The notes beneath the pieces are model-generated. The model searched no databases, had not been told where the DNA came from, and worked only from the letters and a program-made list of their open reading frames with translations. This document shows positions 12,368 through 23,644 of a DNA stretch of 64,000 nucleotides, piece by piece. Positions within the stretch are counted from its first letter, which is position 1; every line of letters starts with the position of its first letter. The translations under genes were made by a program, and so were the position numbers. Source of the stretch: Symsagittifera roscoffensis. Its lineage: Eukaryota > Xenacoelomorpha > Acoela > Convolutidae. The stretch covers positions 50,484,178 to 50,548,177 of the forward strand of contig NC_087062.1 of NCBI RefSeq assembly GCF_963678635.1, read 5' to 3'.

Positions 12368-15300
12368 TATAGGTTTCCCGAGAGATTAAGGGATTGAAGT
12401 GCTAACAATATGTTCTGCGTGCGTGGGTCCGAATCCCGTTCCTGTCGATTAGTTTTAAAAACACTTGAATTGAATTCGATGAGCACAAAAACTGATATTT
12501 ACCAAATTTTGTTAATAACTCACCCAAAATTTTGTCAGATCACAAAGAGTTGAATAAAAAATTGGCTCGCAAACCACTGAAGTTCGTCTAAGCAGACAAG
12601 TCAAGCAACCAAACGTTGGAAACTTTAAAGTTTGTTCATGAAGAAAATCGTATGGCCAAGGTTATACGTTTTTCTATTGAAACCATTCAAGGCATGGACT
12701 TTGAAAAGCTTCAGGTTACTTTTTTGGCCGAGTTTTTCCACAAACAACTAACATTTTTCAACGGAAGCAAAAAAAAATAGGTTTTCCTTAATTTTTGTTT
12801 CGCTACGTTTGATAGTTTCAAAGCTCTAACAGGGTGCTTAGAAAAACTTGAAACTTTAGCGAAACGGTTTGGTCTATAAGAATATTTGCACTAGTCATGT
12901 TCTAAGACAAGAGTGCTTATTTCGTCATTATATTTTCTACACACAGACGTCAAGTCTTTTTTTCAAAGAACAATGGCTTGATTTGATAAGTTTTTTTGTT
13001 TTTTGAGCAAAAAAAAACTATTCTATTTGAAGCGAAGCACTTTTGCTTTCTTTTTTTATTGGTTCGATTCATTTTATCGAAAATTGACTTCTGGTCTTCC
13101 ACTTTGCCCGAGAGGTTAAGGGGTTGAAGTGCTTTCCAATATGTTCTGCGTGCGTGGTTTCGAAACCCATTCCTGTCCAGTAATTTTTTAAAAACACCTG
13201 AACTGAATTCGGTAGGCACAAAAAATGATGTTCACCTAAATTTGTAAAAAAAATTCACCAAAAATTTTGTCAGATCACAAACTTTTGAAGTAAGAATCGG
13301 CTCGCAAACCCATGAAGTTCGTCTAAGCAGACTAGTCAATCAAACAAGCGTTGAAAACTTTAAAGATTGTTCATGAAGAAAATCGGATGGCCAATGTTAT
13401 ACGTTTTTCTATTGAAAAAATTTAAGGCATGGATTTTGAAAAAATTCAGGTTACTTTTTTGGCCGAGTTTTTCAACGGAAGCATTAAACATTAGGTTTTC
13501 CTCAATTTTTTGTTTCGCTTCGTTTGATAGTTTTAAAGCTCTAACAGGTTGCTTAAACACTTCAAAATTTACCGAAATGATTTGGTCTTTAAGAAGATTT
13601 ACACTAGTCCTGTTCTAAGACTTCAGGATAATTTTTTGGCCTTTTTTTTCACAAAAAACTATCGTTTTTTTTTTAATGCAATTCAAAATCAGGTTTCCCC
13701 TAATTTTTGTTCTGCTTCGTTTGATAGTTTCAAAGCTCTAACAGGTTGCTCAGAAAAAACTTGAAATTTAAGCGAAACGATTTGGTCTATAAAAAGATTT
13801 ACACTAGTCCTGTTCTAAGACTAGAGTGCTTATTTCGTCATTATATCTTCTATAAACAAACGTCAAGTTTATTTTCGATCGAACAATGGCTTGATTTGAT
13901 AAGTTTTTTTCTAATTTGAGCAAATTATTTATTCATTTTGAAGCGAAGCAACTTTGCTTAGTTTTTCATTGGTTCAATTCATTTTACCAAAAAATGACTT
14001 CTGGTCCTACAAGTTTCCCGAGAGGCTAAGGGGTGGAAATCCTATTCAATATGTTCTGCGTGCGTGGTTCCGAAGCCCATCCATGTCGATCAGTTTTTGA
14101 AAACACCTGAAATGAATTCGGTAAGAACAAAAACTGATAATTTCCTAATTTTGTTAATAATTCACCCAAAAATTTGTCAGATCACGAAAAATTGGAAGAG
14201 GATCGGCTCAAAAATCTTTGAAGTTCGTCTAAGCGGACTACTCAAGCAACCAAACGTTGAAAATTTTTAAGTTTGTTCATGAATAAAATCGGATGGCCAA
14301 GGTTGAACGTTTTTCTATTGAAACCATTTAGGGCATGGAAATTTGAAAAAATTCAGGTTACTTTTTTGGCCGAGTTTTTCGACAAAAAGTTATCATTTTT
14401 CAACGGACGCAATAAAAATTAGGTTTTCCCTAACTTTTTGTTTCGCTTCGTTTGATAGTTTTAAAGCTCTAACAGGTTGCTTAAAAAACCTTGAAAAATT
14501 AGCGAAATGATTTGGTCTTTAAGAAGATTTGCACTAGTCTTGTCCTAAGACTAGAGTGCTTATTTCGTCGTTATTTTTTCTATACACAGACGTAAAGTCT
14601 ACTTTTGATCGAACAATGGCTTGATTTGATAAGTTTTTTGTTTTTTGGCAAAAAAAACTATTCTATTTGAAGCGAAGTTTGCTTTAACTTTTATTGGTTC
14701 GATTCATTTTACCAAAAATTTGTCAGATCACAAAATTTTGAAGTTGGAATCGGCTCGCAAACCCATGAAATTTGTCTAAGCAGACTAATCAAGCAAACAA
14801 ACGTTGAAAAATTTTAAGATTGTTCATGAAGAAAATCGGATGGCCAAGGTTCTACGTTTTTCTATTGAAACCATTCAAGGCATGGACTTTGAAAAGCTTC
14901 AGGTTACTTTTTTGGCCGAGTTTTTCCACAAACAACCAACGTTTTTCAACAGAAGCAAAAAAATTAGGTTTTCTTTAATTTTTGTTTTGCTACGTTTGAT
15001 AGTTTCAAAGCTCTAACAGGGTGCTTAGAAAAACTTGAAACTTTAGCGAAACAGTTTGGTCTATAAGAAGATTTGCACTAGTCATGTTCTAAGACAAGAG
15101 TGCTTATTTCGTCATTTTATTTTCTACACACAGACGTCAAGTCTACATTTCATCGAACAATGGCTTGATTTGATACGTTTTTTTGTTTTTAGCAAAAAAA
15201 AACTATTCTATTTGAAGCGAAGCAGCTTTGCTTTCTTTTTTTATTGGTTCGATTCATTTTATCGAAAATTGACTTCTGGTCTTCCAAGTTGCCCGAGGGG

Positions 15301-16801
15301 TTAGGGGTTGAAGTGCTTTCCAATATGTTCTGCGTGTGTGGTTTCGAAACCCATTCCTGTCCACTAATTTTTTAAAAGCACCTGAACTGAATTCGGTAGA
15401 CACAAAAAATGATGTTCACCCAAATTTTTTAAAAAACTCACCAAAAAATTTGTCAGATGACAAAATTTTGAAGTAAGAATTGGCTCGCAAACCCTTGAAG
15501 TTCGTCTAGGCAGACTAGTCAATTAAAAAAACGTTGAAAAATTTTAAGATTGTTCATGAAGAAAATCGGATGACCAATGTTATACGTTTTTCTATTGAAA
15601 CCATTCCAGGCATGGAGTTTTGAAAAACTTCAGGATACTTTTTGGCCGTTTTTCCACAAAAAACTATCGTTTTTTTTGGATGCAATTCAAAATCAGGTTT
15701 CCCCTAATTTTTTGTTTTGCTTCGTTTGATAGTTTCAAAGCTCTAACAGGTTGCTCAGAAAAACTTGAAATTTAAGCGAAACGATTTGATCTATAAAAAA
15801 ATTTACACTAAATAGTGTTCTAAGTCTAGAGTGCTTATTTCGTCATCATATCTTCTATACACAGACGTCAAGTTTATTTTCGATCGAACAATGGCTTGAT
15901 TTGATAAGTTTTTTTCTAATTTGAGCAAAAAAATTGTTCAATTTGAAGCGAAGCAAATTTGCTTAATTTTCATTATTTCAAATTATTTTACCATAAAAAA
16001 TGACTTCTGGTCCTACAAGTTTCCCGAGAGGTTAAATGGTTGAATTGCTATTCAAAATGTTCCGCGTGCGTGGTTCCGAAGCCCATCCCTGTCGATTAGT
16101 TTTTAAAAACACTAAGAAATTAATTCGGTAAGCACAAAAACTGATATTTTCCTAATTTTGTTAATAACTCACCAAAAAATTTGTCAGATCAAGAAAGTTT
16201 GGAAGAGGATCGGCTCGAAAATCGCTGAAGTTTATCTAAGCAGACTAGTCAAGCAACCAAACGTAGACAATTTTTAAGTTTGTTCATGAAGAAAATCCGA
16301 TAGCCAAGGTTATACGTTTTTCTATTGAAAAAATTTAAGGCATGGATTTTGAAAAAATTCAGGTTACTTTTTTGGCCGAGTTTTTCAACGGAAGCAATAA
16401 AAATTAGGTTTTTCTCAATTTTTGATTCGCTTCGTTTGATAGTTTTAAAGCTCTAACAGGTTGCTTAAAAACCTTCAAAATTTACCGAAATGATTTGGTC
16501 TTTAAGAAGATTTGCCCTAGTCCTGTTCTAAGACTAGAGTGCTTATTTCGTTGTTATTCTTTCTATACACAGACGTAAAGTCTATTTTTGATCAAACAAT
16601 GGCTTGATTTGCTAAGTTTTTTGTTTTGAGCAAAAAAAAACTATTCTATTTGAAGCGAAGCAACTTTGCTTTAATTTTTTATTGGTTCGATTAATTTTAC
16701 CAAAAATTGATTTCTGGTGTTTCAGGTTGCCCGAGGGGTTAAGGGGTTGAAGTGATATTCAATATGTTGTGCGTGCGTGGGTCCGAATCCCATCCCCGTC
16801 G
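12368..16801 (+). pseudogene. Six tRNA-Ser-like copies with CCCGAG D-arm variant
   Basis: Copies at 12368-12447, 13098-13178, 14008-14088, 15283-15362, 16014-16094 and 16721-16801. TTCCCGAGAGG or TGCCCGAGGGG replaces TGGCCGAG. The first keeps GCT in the anticodon position; the last has GAT. Acceptor ends such as TACAAGT no longer pair well with CCCTGTC. The unit between 14,088 and 15,283 has lost its tRNA entirely (near 14,711). Confidence 0.6.
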
Positions 16802-16933
16802 ATTATTTTTTTAAAACATCTGAAATGAATTCTGTAAGCACAAAACTGATATTTACCTAATTTGTCTAGGAAGACTAAAAAATGAACCTAATTTTGTCTT
16901 GTTGCACGATTTGGTTCAAATAACTATTTGAAC

Positions 16934-16952
16934 TAGCCCTGTTCTAGGGCTA
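16934..16952 (+). other. Conserved spacer hairpin H1, covariant form
   Basis: TAGCCCT and AGGGCTA form a 7-bp stem with loop GTTCT. In the unit at 22,809-22,827 the stem is TAGTCCT/AGGACTA: the third pair changes from C-G to T-A on both sides. Most other units have CTAGTC/GACTAG with a 9-nt loop (for example 12,167-12,187). Present in nearly every Ser-type unit. Confidence 0.6.
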
Positions 16953-17123
16953 AATTGCTAAATTCATCATTAAATTTCAAATACATTGAGGTTAAGTTTT
17001 TGGCCGAGCTTTCCCGCAAAAAAGTTATCGGTTTTCTATGGAAAAAAAAACGATTCTATTTGAAGCGAAGCAACTTTGCTTCATTTTTTTGGGTTCGATT
17101 CACCTAATCAATGATTGCCTTCA

Positions 17124-17205
17124 TACAGGGTGGCCGTGTGGTTACGCCGTTGGAATATAACTCCAATATGGTCCGAGTGCGTGGCTCTGAATCACATCTC
17201 TTTCG
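17124..17205 (+). pseudogene. tRNA-Ser-like copy with ATA anticodon
   Basis: The anticodon stem TTGGA/TCCAA is perfect and encloses ATATAAC, which reads ATA (a tyrosine codon partner). The 3' end is TCTTTC instead of CTCTGTC and the T loop is CTCTGAA, so the acceptor and B box are damaged. The minus-arm partner at 31,390-31,471 is better preserved. Confidence 0.6.
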
Positions 17206-17816
17206 AATATTTTTTTAAAAACATCAACTGAACTCGGTGAGCACAAAAAGTGATTTCTACCTAAATCTGTTTATAACTCACTAAATAAGTTTTAAATCAA
17301 AAATTTTTGAGAACAATTCGGCATGCAAACAATTGAAGTTTGTCTAAGCAAACTAGTCAATCAACCAAAGTTTGAAAAACAACAAGTTGTTTCAAGAAGA
17401 AAGTCGGTTGGCCAATACTATACGTTTTTCAATTGAAACTAATCAATCAATGGAATTTCAAAAAAAAATGAGGTCACGTTTTTGGCCGAGCTTTACCGCA
17501 AAAAAATTATCGGTTTTCTATGGAAGCAATTAAAATTGAAGTTTTTCTTATATTTTTGTTTCGATTCCTTTCATAGTTTCAAAGTTCGCTCAGAAAAACA
17601 TGAAGTTTTAGCAAACTGATTTGGTCTATGAAACGTTCTGAAATGAGTACTGTTCTATAATTAGAGTACCTACTTCAGCCTTCCAGGTTAAATTCATAGA
17701 CATCAAGTCAATTAATGCACAATTTTGGCAAAAAAATTATTCTATTTGAAGAAAAGCATCTTTGCTTAAATCTTTTATTGGTTCGATTGCATTTACCAAT
17801 GTATGAATTCAGGTCT

Positions 17817-17898
17817 TACAGGTTGGCGGAGAGGTTAAGGCATTGAAATGCTAATCCAATATGTTCTGCGTGCGTGGGTTTGAATACCATCCCTGTCG
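17817..17898 (+). pseudogene. tRNA-Ser(GCT)-like copy
   Basis: 82 nt from TACAGGT to CCTGTCG. The anticodon loop ATGCTAA gives GCT (Ser, AGY codons); the stem TTGAA/TCCAA has one A-C mismatch. The D-arm reads GGCGGAGAGGTTAAGGC. The T loop has TTTGAAT, so B-box C56 is lost. TTTTTT follows a few nt downstream. Identical in sequence to minus-strand 32,223-32,304. Confidence 0.65.
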
Positions 17899-18387
17899 AT
17901 TAGTTTTTTAAAACACCTGAGCTGAAGTAGGTACCCAAAAAAACTGACATTTACTTAATTTTGTTAACAACTCAACAAAAAAGTTTACAGATCACAAAAT
18001 TTCACAGCAAAAAATGGAATGCAACCAATTGAAATTTGTCTCAGAAACAAACCAGTTTTTATCTTGAAACAAACCCTCCAAGCAAAAAAACTTTGAAAAG
18101 ATTAATATTACTTTTTTGGCCGAGATTTTCTGCAAAAAACTGCCTCCTATTGAAGTAACTCATGTTGAAATTTTTTAAAATTTTGTTTTGCATAGTTTCA
18201 TAGTTTCGAAGCTATAATGGATTGCTTAGAAAAACAGAAAATTTTAGCGAAACGAGTTGGTAAATAAAACAATTTGAACTAAATCTGTACTAAAAGTAGA
18301 GTGATTCACAATTTTTTCGAAATTTCAAACTTTGCTGCAAAATTTTTTTTAGTTCTTTTCAATTTACCAATGGCTGACCTGTGGTCA

Positions 18388-18469
18388 GACAGGGTGGCCA
18401 AAAGATAATGGCATTGAACTGCTAATTCAAAACGGTCTGCGTGCCTGGTATCGAGTACCCTCTGTGCCG
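18388..18469 (+). pseudogene. Decayed tRNA-Ser-like copy
   Basis: Starts GACAGGGTGGCC; anticodon region ACTGCTAATTCAA keeps GCT. The D-arm is altered (AAAAGATAATGG) and the 3' end has an insertion (CTGTGCCG), so the acceptor cannot close cleanly. Mirror partner: 30,040-30,120. Confidence 0.55.
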
Positions 18470-19083
18470 ATTCGTTCTTAAAACTGAATTCGGTAAGCTC
18501 AAAAACTGATTGTTTACCTAAGTTTGTTAAAAACTCATCGAGAAAGTTGTCAGATCACAAAAACTAAGAGAATACATTGACTCGCCAAAATTAGCAGACT
18601 TGGTAACCAACCAAATTTTCAATCATTCAGAATTCTTCTTGAAGCAATTCGGATGGCTAAAAATATACGTTTTTTTTATGGAACCATTGAAGCAAAAGAA
18701 TTTTGAAAAACTGCATTTAGTTTTGCGGCCCAAGTTTTCAGCGACAAAACAACCTTTTTTCAACGGGAGAATTTCGAAAATAGGTTTTTTCTAATTTTTT
18801 GTTTCGCTTCGTTTCATTGTTTGAAAGCTCTAACAGGTTGCTTAGAAAAACGTGAAATTTCAGTGAAACGAGTTTGTCTATATAACGCTTTGAACTTGTC
18901 CTGTTCTGAAACCAGAGTGCTTACCTCGTCTTTCCAGTTTTTATACAAAGATGTCAATTCTATTTTCGATCGAGCAATGGCTTGCTTTGATAGTTTTCAT
19001 TATTTTGAACAAAACAAAATTTTATTTGAAGCATAGCATCTTTGGTTCAAATTTCTATTGGTTCGATTCATTTTACCTCTGGT

Positions 19084-19165
19084 ATTAAATTGGCCGATTT
19101 GTTAAGGCATTAAACTGCTTATGCAATACGCTCTGCGCTCCTGTGTGCGAATCCCATCTCTGACA
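19084..19165 (+). pseudogene. Decayed tRNA-Ser-like copy, GCT anticodon
   Basis: The 5' acceptor strand is ATTAAAT instead of GACAGGG, so it cannot pair with CTCTGAC. Anticodon loop CTGCTTA (GCT). The D-arm GGCCGATTTGTTAAGGC and T loop TGCGAAT are partly kept. Confidence 0.55.
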
Positions 19166-19818
19166 ATTAGTTTTCGAAAACACCTGAACAGAGTTCAGTA
19201 AGCACAAAAACTGATTTTTACCAAGTTTTTTTAAAATCATGCCAAGAAATTTGTCAGACCACTAGGCATTAGAAAAAAAATTATCTCATCAATTTTTAAA
19301 ATTTGTCTAAGGAGTTTAGTCAAGCAAGGAAACGTTGAAAAGCTTTAAAATTTTTCATGAAGAAAATCGGATGACGATTTTTTTTATAGGTTTTTCTATC
19401 GAAAACAATCAAAAAATGGAACTTTGAAAAATTTCAGGTTGCTTATTTGGTCCAGCTTTTCCAAAAAAAACTATCGTTTTTCAATGACAGGAAGACAAAA
19501 CTAAATTTTCCTTAAATTTTCAATTCGCTTTGTATGATAGTTTGAAAGCTCTAACAGGTTGCTTAGAAAACTTGAAAAATTGGCGAGAGGATTTGCTCTA
19601 TAAAACGAATTAAACTAGTCCTGTTTCAGGATTAGAATATTTACTTCGTCAATACATTTTTTTTACCAAAAACTTCGAAACTATTTTTGATCGAACGATG
19701 GCTTGATTTGATAGCTTTTTTTATTTTGAGCAAAAAATTATTCTATTTGAAGCATAGCATATCTTTGATTCAAATTTTTATTGTTCGATTCAATTTACCA
19801 ACGAATGAGTTCAGTGCA

Positions 19819-19904
19819 GACGGGGTGGTCGAGTGGTTTAGGCGATGGATAGACTGCAAATCTAAAACGTTCTGTGTGCGTGAGTTCGAATCCCAGCTCT
19901 GTCG
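19819..19904 (+). pseudogene. tRNA-Ser-like copy with GCA anticodon, expanded D side
   Basis: 86 nt. The acceptor GACGGGG pairs fully (with G-T) to CTCTGTC, discriminator G. The D-arm TGGTCGAGTGGTTTAGGCG and T loop TTCGAAT are good, so both internal promoter boxes are present. A 4-nt insertion precedes a short TAGA/TCTA anticodon stem enclosing CTGCAAA, which reads GCA (Cys). TTTTT lies 6 nt past the 3' end. It could be transcribed, but the extra 4 nt and changed anticodon argue against a normal tRNA. Confidence 0.6.
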
Positions 19905-20539
19905 ATTAGTTTTTAAAAACACCTGAACTGAATTCGGTGAGCACAACAACTTATGTTTACCTCAATTGATAATAACTCACCGAGACAGTTGTCAGATCAC
20001 AAAAACTAAGAGAACAAATCGACTCGCCAAAATTAGCAGACTTGGCAAGCAACCAACTTTTCAATCATTCAGAATTCCTCTTGAAGCAATTCGGATGGCT
20101 AGATATATACGTTTTTTTTATGGAAACCATTGAAGCAAAAGTATTTTGAAAAACTGCAGGTTAGTTTTGTGGCCCAAGTTTTCAGCAAGAAAATTATCTT
20201 TTTTCAGTGGGAGAATTTCGAAAAGACGTTTTTCCTAAATTTTTGTTTCGCTTCGTTTCATTGTTTGAAAGCTCTAACAGTTGGCTTAGAAAAACTTGAA
20301 TTTTCAGTGAAATGAATTGGTCTATAAAAAAGCTTTGATCTTGTCCTGTTCTGAAACTAGAGTGCTTACCTCGTCTTTCCAGTTTTTATACAAAAGTTTC
20401 AAGTCTATTTTCGATCGAGCAATGTCTTGCTTTGATAGGTTTTATTATTTTGAACAAAACAATATTTTATTTGAAGCATAGCATCTTTGCTTCAAGTTTT
20501 TATTGATTCGATTCAATTTACCAGCGAATGACTTCTGGT

Positions 20540-20621
20540 ACTAAATTGGCCGATTTGTTAAGGCATTAAACTGCTTATCCAATACGCTCTGCGTTCCTGG
20601 GTGCGAATCCCATGTCTGACA
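20540..20621 (+). pseudogene. Decayed tRNA-Ser-like copy, GCT anticodon
   Basis: Same variant class as 19,084: 5' acceptor strand replaced (ACTAAAT), anticodon loop CTGCTTA, 3' end GTCTGAC. Not foldable as a closed cloverleaf. Confidence 0.55.
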
Positions 20622-21265
20622 ATCAGTTTTCGAAAATACCTGAACAGATTTCAGTAAGCACAAAAACTGATTTAAACCAAATTTTGTTAGTAACATACCG
20701 AGAAGTTTGTCAGATCACAAGGTATTAGAAGAAGAATCGGCTCACCATTTTTTGAATTTTGTCTAAGCAGTTTAGTCAATTAAGGAAACGTTGAAAAGAT
20801 TTAACTTTTTTCGTGAAGAAAATCGGATGACCATTGTTATACGTTTTTCTATCGAAAACAATCAAATAATGGAATTTTGAAAAAATTCAGGTTGCTTTTT
20901 TGGTCCAGCTTTTCCACAAAAAACTATCGTTTTTCAATGGAAGGAAGACAAAACTAAATTTTCCTTAAATTTTCAATTCGCTTTGTATGATAGTTTGAAA
21001 GCTCTAACAGGTTGCTTAGAAAAACTTCGTTTCGCAAAAATTGATGATTCGATTTGGTCTATAAGACGATTTCAACTAGTCCTGTTTCAAGACTAGAATG
21101 CTTACTTCGTCAATACAATTTAATTACAAAAACTTCAAAACTATTTTTGATCGAACGATGGCTTGATTTGATAGCTTGTATTATTTTGAGCAAAAAAATA
21201 TTCTATTTGAAGCATAGAAAACTTCTTATGTTCGATTCAATTTACCAACGAATGGGTTCACTGCA

Positions 21266-21351
21266 AAAATGGTGGTAGAATGGTTTAGGCGATGGATTGC
21301 CTGCTTATCTAATACGTTCTGTGTGCGTCGGTGCGATTTGCAGCTTTGTCG
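21266..21351 (+). pseudogene. Decayed tRNA-Ser-like copy of the 4-nt-insertion class
   Basis: Related to 19,819 but the acceptor 5' strand is AAAAATGG-like, the D-arm reads GGTAGAATGG, and the T loop is TGCGATT. Not functional by eye. Confidence 0.55.
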
Positions 21352-21924
21352 ATTAGTTTTTAAAAACACCTGAACTGAATTCGGTGAGCACAACATCATT
21401 TGATACCTCAATTGATAATACCTCACCGAGAATTTACCAGATCACAAAGTTGAAGAGATAGAATCGGGTCGCAACCTTTTGGAATTCGTCCAAGCAGAGT
21501 AGTCAAGCAATTAAATGTTCGAAAATTTTAAGTTTGTTCATGAACAAAATCGGTTGGCCAATGTTATACGTTTTTCTTTTGAAAACATTCAAGCAATGGA
21601 ATTTTGAAAATTTTTCAGGTTATTTTTTTTGGTCATGCTTTCCCACAAAATACGTTTTTCAAAGGAAGCAATTCAAAATTAAATTTTCCCTAGGTTTTTT
21701 TTGCTTCGTTTGATAGGTCGAAAGCCTTTATAGGTTGCTTAGAAAAGGTTCAAACTTTTGCCGAAAGAATTTGTATATAATCAGATTTGAACTAGTCCTG
21801 TTCTAAGACTAGAGTGCTTACTTTGTCATTACAGTTTTTATAAAAAGACCTCGAATCTATTTTTGATCGAACAATGGCTTGATTTGATAGGTTTTATTAT
21901 TTTGATTCAAAAAACATTCTATTT

Positions 21925-21945
21925 GAAGCACAGCAACTGTGCTTC
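21925..21945 (+). other. Conserved spacer hairpin H3, covariant form
   Basis: GAAGCACAG and CTGTGCTTC form a perfect 9-bp stem with loop CAA, 49 nt before the tRNA-like copy at 21,994. The same hairpin at 16,652-16,672 is GAAGCGAAG/CTTTGCTTT, still paired through G-T, with the inner pairs changed on both strands. Partner on the minus arm near 24,110-24,130. Confidence 0.6.
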
Positions 21946-21993
21946 AACATTTTATTGGTTTGATTCAATTTACCAAAGATTGACCTGTGATCA

Positions 21994-22075
21994 GACAAGA
22001 TGGCCGGGTAGTTTAAGTTTTGGACTGCCAATCCAATAAGTACTGCGTGCGTGGGTTCGAATGCCATCTCTGTCT
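21994..22075 (+). pseudogene. tRNA-Ser-like copy with GCC anticodon
   Basis: The anticodon stem TTGGA/TCCAA is perfect with loop CTGCCAA, which reads GCC (Gly). The B box TTCGAAT is intact; the D-arm is GGCCGGGTAGTTTAAG. The acceptor GACAAGA/CTCTGTC has two mismatches and one T-stem pair is broken. A T5 terminator follows 6 nt later. Partner on the minus arm: 23,979-24,060. Confidence 0.6.
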
Positions 22076-22412
22076 ATTAGTTTTTAAAAACACCTGAACT
22101 GAACTCGGTAAGCACAACAACTGATTTTTACCTAATTTGTTAATAACTCACCACGAAATTTTCCAGATCATAAAATTCTAGAGCTGGAATTGGCTCGCAA
22201 TTTTTTGAAATTAGTCTAAGCAGACTAGTCAAGCAAATAAACGTTAAAAAGTTTTAAGTTTGCTCATGAAGAAAGTCGGTTGGCCAATGTTATACATTTT
22301 TCTATTGAAGCCTTCCAAGCAATGGAGTTTTGAAAACTTCAAGTTTTTTTTTCGTCGAGTTTTTCCACAAAAAAATGATTGTTTTTCAATGGAAGCAATT
22401 CAAAATTAAATT

Positions 22413-22492
22413 TACAGGCAGGCCGAGAGGTGAAGGCATTGAATTTCTATCAATATTTACTGCGTGCGTGTGTTCGAAACCCAGCCCTGTCC
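22413..22492 (+). pseudogene. tRNA-Ser-like copy fused to an internal spacer segment
   Basis: The copy follows directly on the GGAAGCAATTCAAAATTAAA segment that normally lies some 400 bp upstream, so the hairpin region has been deleted. Body AGGCCGAGAGGTGAAGGC; anticodon region ATTTCTATCAA without a clear loop. Mirrored at 23,564-23,644. Confidence 0.55.
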
Positions 22493-23005
22493 TGTCAGTT
22501 TTTGAAAACTAGTCAAGCAATTAAACGTTGAAAATTTTAAGGTTGTTCATGAAGAAAGTCGGTTGGCCAAAGTTATACTTTTTTTTATTGAAACTATACA
22601 GGCAATGGAATTTTGAAAATATTCAGGTTGTTTTTTTTGGCTCAGTTTTTTTTACAAAAAATTATGGTTTTTTTCAATGGAATCGATTCAAAATTAGGTT
22701 TTCCTTAATTTTTTAGTTCGCTTATTTTGATATTTTGAAAGCTGTAACAGGTTGCTTTCAAAAACTTGAAATTTCAGCGAAACGATTTGCGCTAAAAATG
22801 ATTTGAACTAGTCCTGTTCTAGGACTATAGTGCTATATTCGTCATTTCAAATACAAAGTGTCAAGTCTATTTTTGATTGAACAATGGCTTGATTTGATAG
22901 GTTTGTTTGTTTTGAGCCAAAAAAAACATTATATTTGAAACGGAGCATCTTTGCTTCAAACTTTTTTTGGTTTGAATCAATTCACCAACGGATGACCTCT
23001 GGTCA

Positions 23006-23087
23006 GACAGAGTGACCGTGTGTTTAAAGCGTTGGACTGCTTATGCAACTAAGTCTGCTTGCATGGGTTCGAATCCCATATCTGTCG
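23006..23087 (+). tRNA. Best-preserved plus-strand tRNA-Ser(GCT)-like copy
   Basis: 82 nt. The acceptor pairs GACAGA with TCTGTC (6 bp), discriminator G. The anticodon stem TTGGA/TGCAA has one mismatch around loop CTGCTTA (GCT, Ser). The T arm ATGGG-TTCGAAT-CCCAT is perfect, giving a full B box. The D-arm GACCGTGTGTTTAAAGC is weaker. The long variable arm typical of tRNA-Ser is present. It sits in the last full unit before the array reverses. It may be a real but degenerate tRNA gene. Confidence 0.5.
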
Positions 23088-23563
23088 ATTAGTTCTTAAA
23101 CACACTTGAACTGAATTTCTTTAACACAACAATATATGTTTAGCTAAATTGTTGATAACTCAACGAGAATTTTCCTAGATCACAAAAATCTAGAAAAAAA
23201 AATTGCTCGCAAACTATTGGACTTCGTCTAAGCAGACTCATCAAGCAATTAAACGTTGAAATTTTTCAGTTTGTTCATGAAGAAAATCGGTCAGCCAATG
23301 TTATAAAACTTTCTATTGGAATTTCGATAAAATTCAAGTTACTTTTTCGGTCAGCCAATGTCAAGTTTATCATGAACAACCTCAAAACTTTTAACGTTTA
23401 ATTGCTTGACTATTTTGTTTAGACAAATTCCAATAGTCTGCGAGCCAATTTTGACTCCAAAACTTTGTGATCTGGTAATTTTTGCGGTGATTAATTATCA
23501 ATTTAGGTAAACATCAGTTGTTGTGCCTACCGAAATCAGTTCAGGTGTTTTCAAAAACTTACT

Positions 23564-23644
23564 GGACAGGGCTGGGTTTCGAACACACGCACGCAGTAAA
23601 AATTGATAGCATTTCAACGCCTTCACCTCTCTGGCTGCCTGTAA
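23564..23644 (-). pseudogene. tRNA-Ser-like copy fused to internal spacer (mirror of 22,413)
   Basis: Reverse complement shows AGGCAGCCAGAGAGGTGAAG followed by an ATGCTATCAA anticodon region. It is joined to the GGAAGCAATTCAAAATTAAG segment exactly as on the plus arm, so the deletion predates the inversion. Confidence 0.55.

Larger units (their letters stand above)
687..23365 (+). repeat. tRNA-Ser-type satellite array, plus arm (~675-bp units)
   Basis: About 33 units. The shared block TGTTCATGAAGAAAATCGGA recurs near 1422, 2460, 5848, 7198, 7869, 9218, 9889, 10562 and 11237, so most spacings are 670-680 bp. Order within a unit: that block; GCTCTAACAGGTTGCTTAG; a TCTATAAAA stretch; three hairpins; the tRNA-Ser-like copy; T5; an ACCTGAACTGAATTCGGTA block; TGTCAGATCACAAAA; AAGCAGACTAGTCAAGCAA. 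The array opens mid-unit at 687. Similarity between units is very high at 5.8-11.5 kb and falls towards 23 kb, suggesting recent homogenisation on the left. All open frames here are short, share the same spurious peptide and are not genes. Confidence 0.85.

Noticed and set aside
19819-19904. Calling this a functional tRNA-Cys because of the GCA anticodon
   Set aside because: The long variable arm and body are Ser-type, and four extra nt disturb the anticodon arm.
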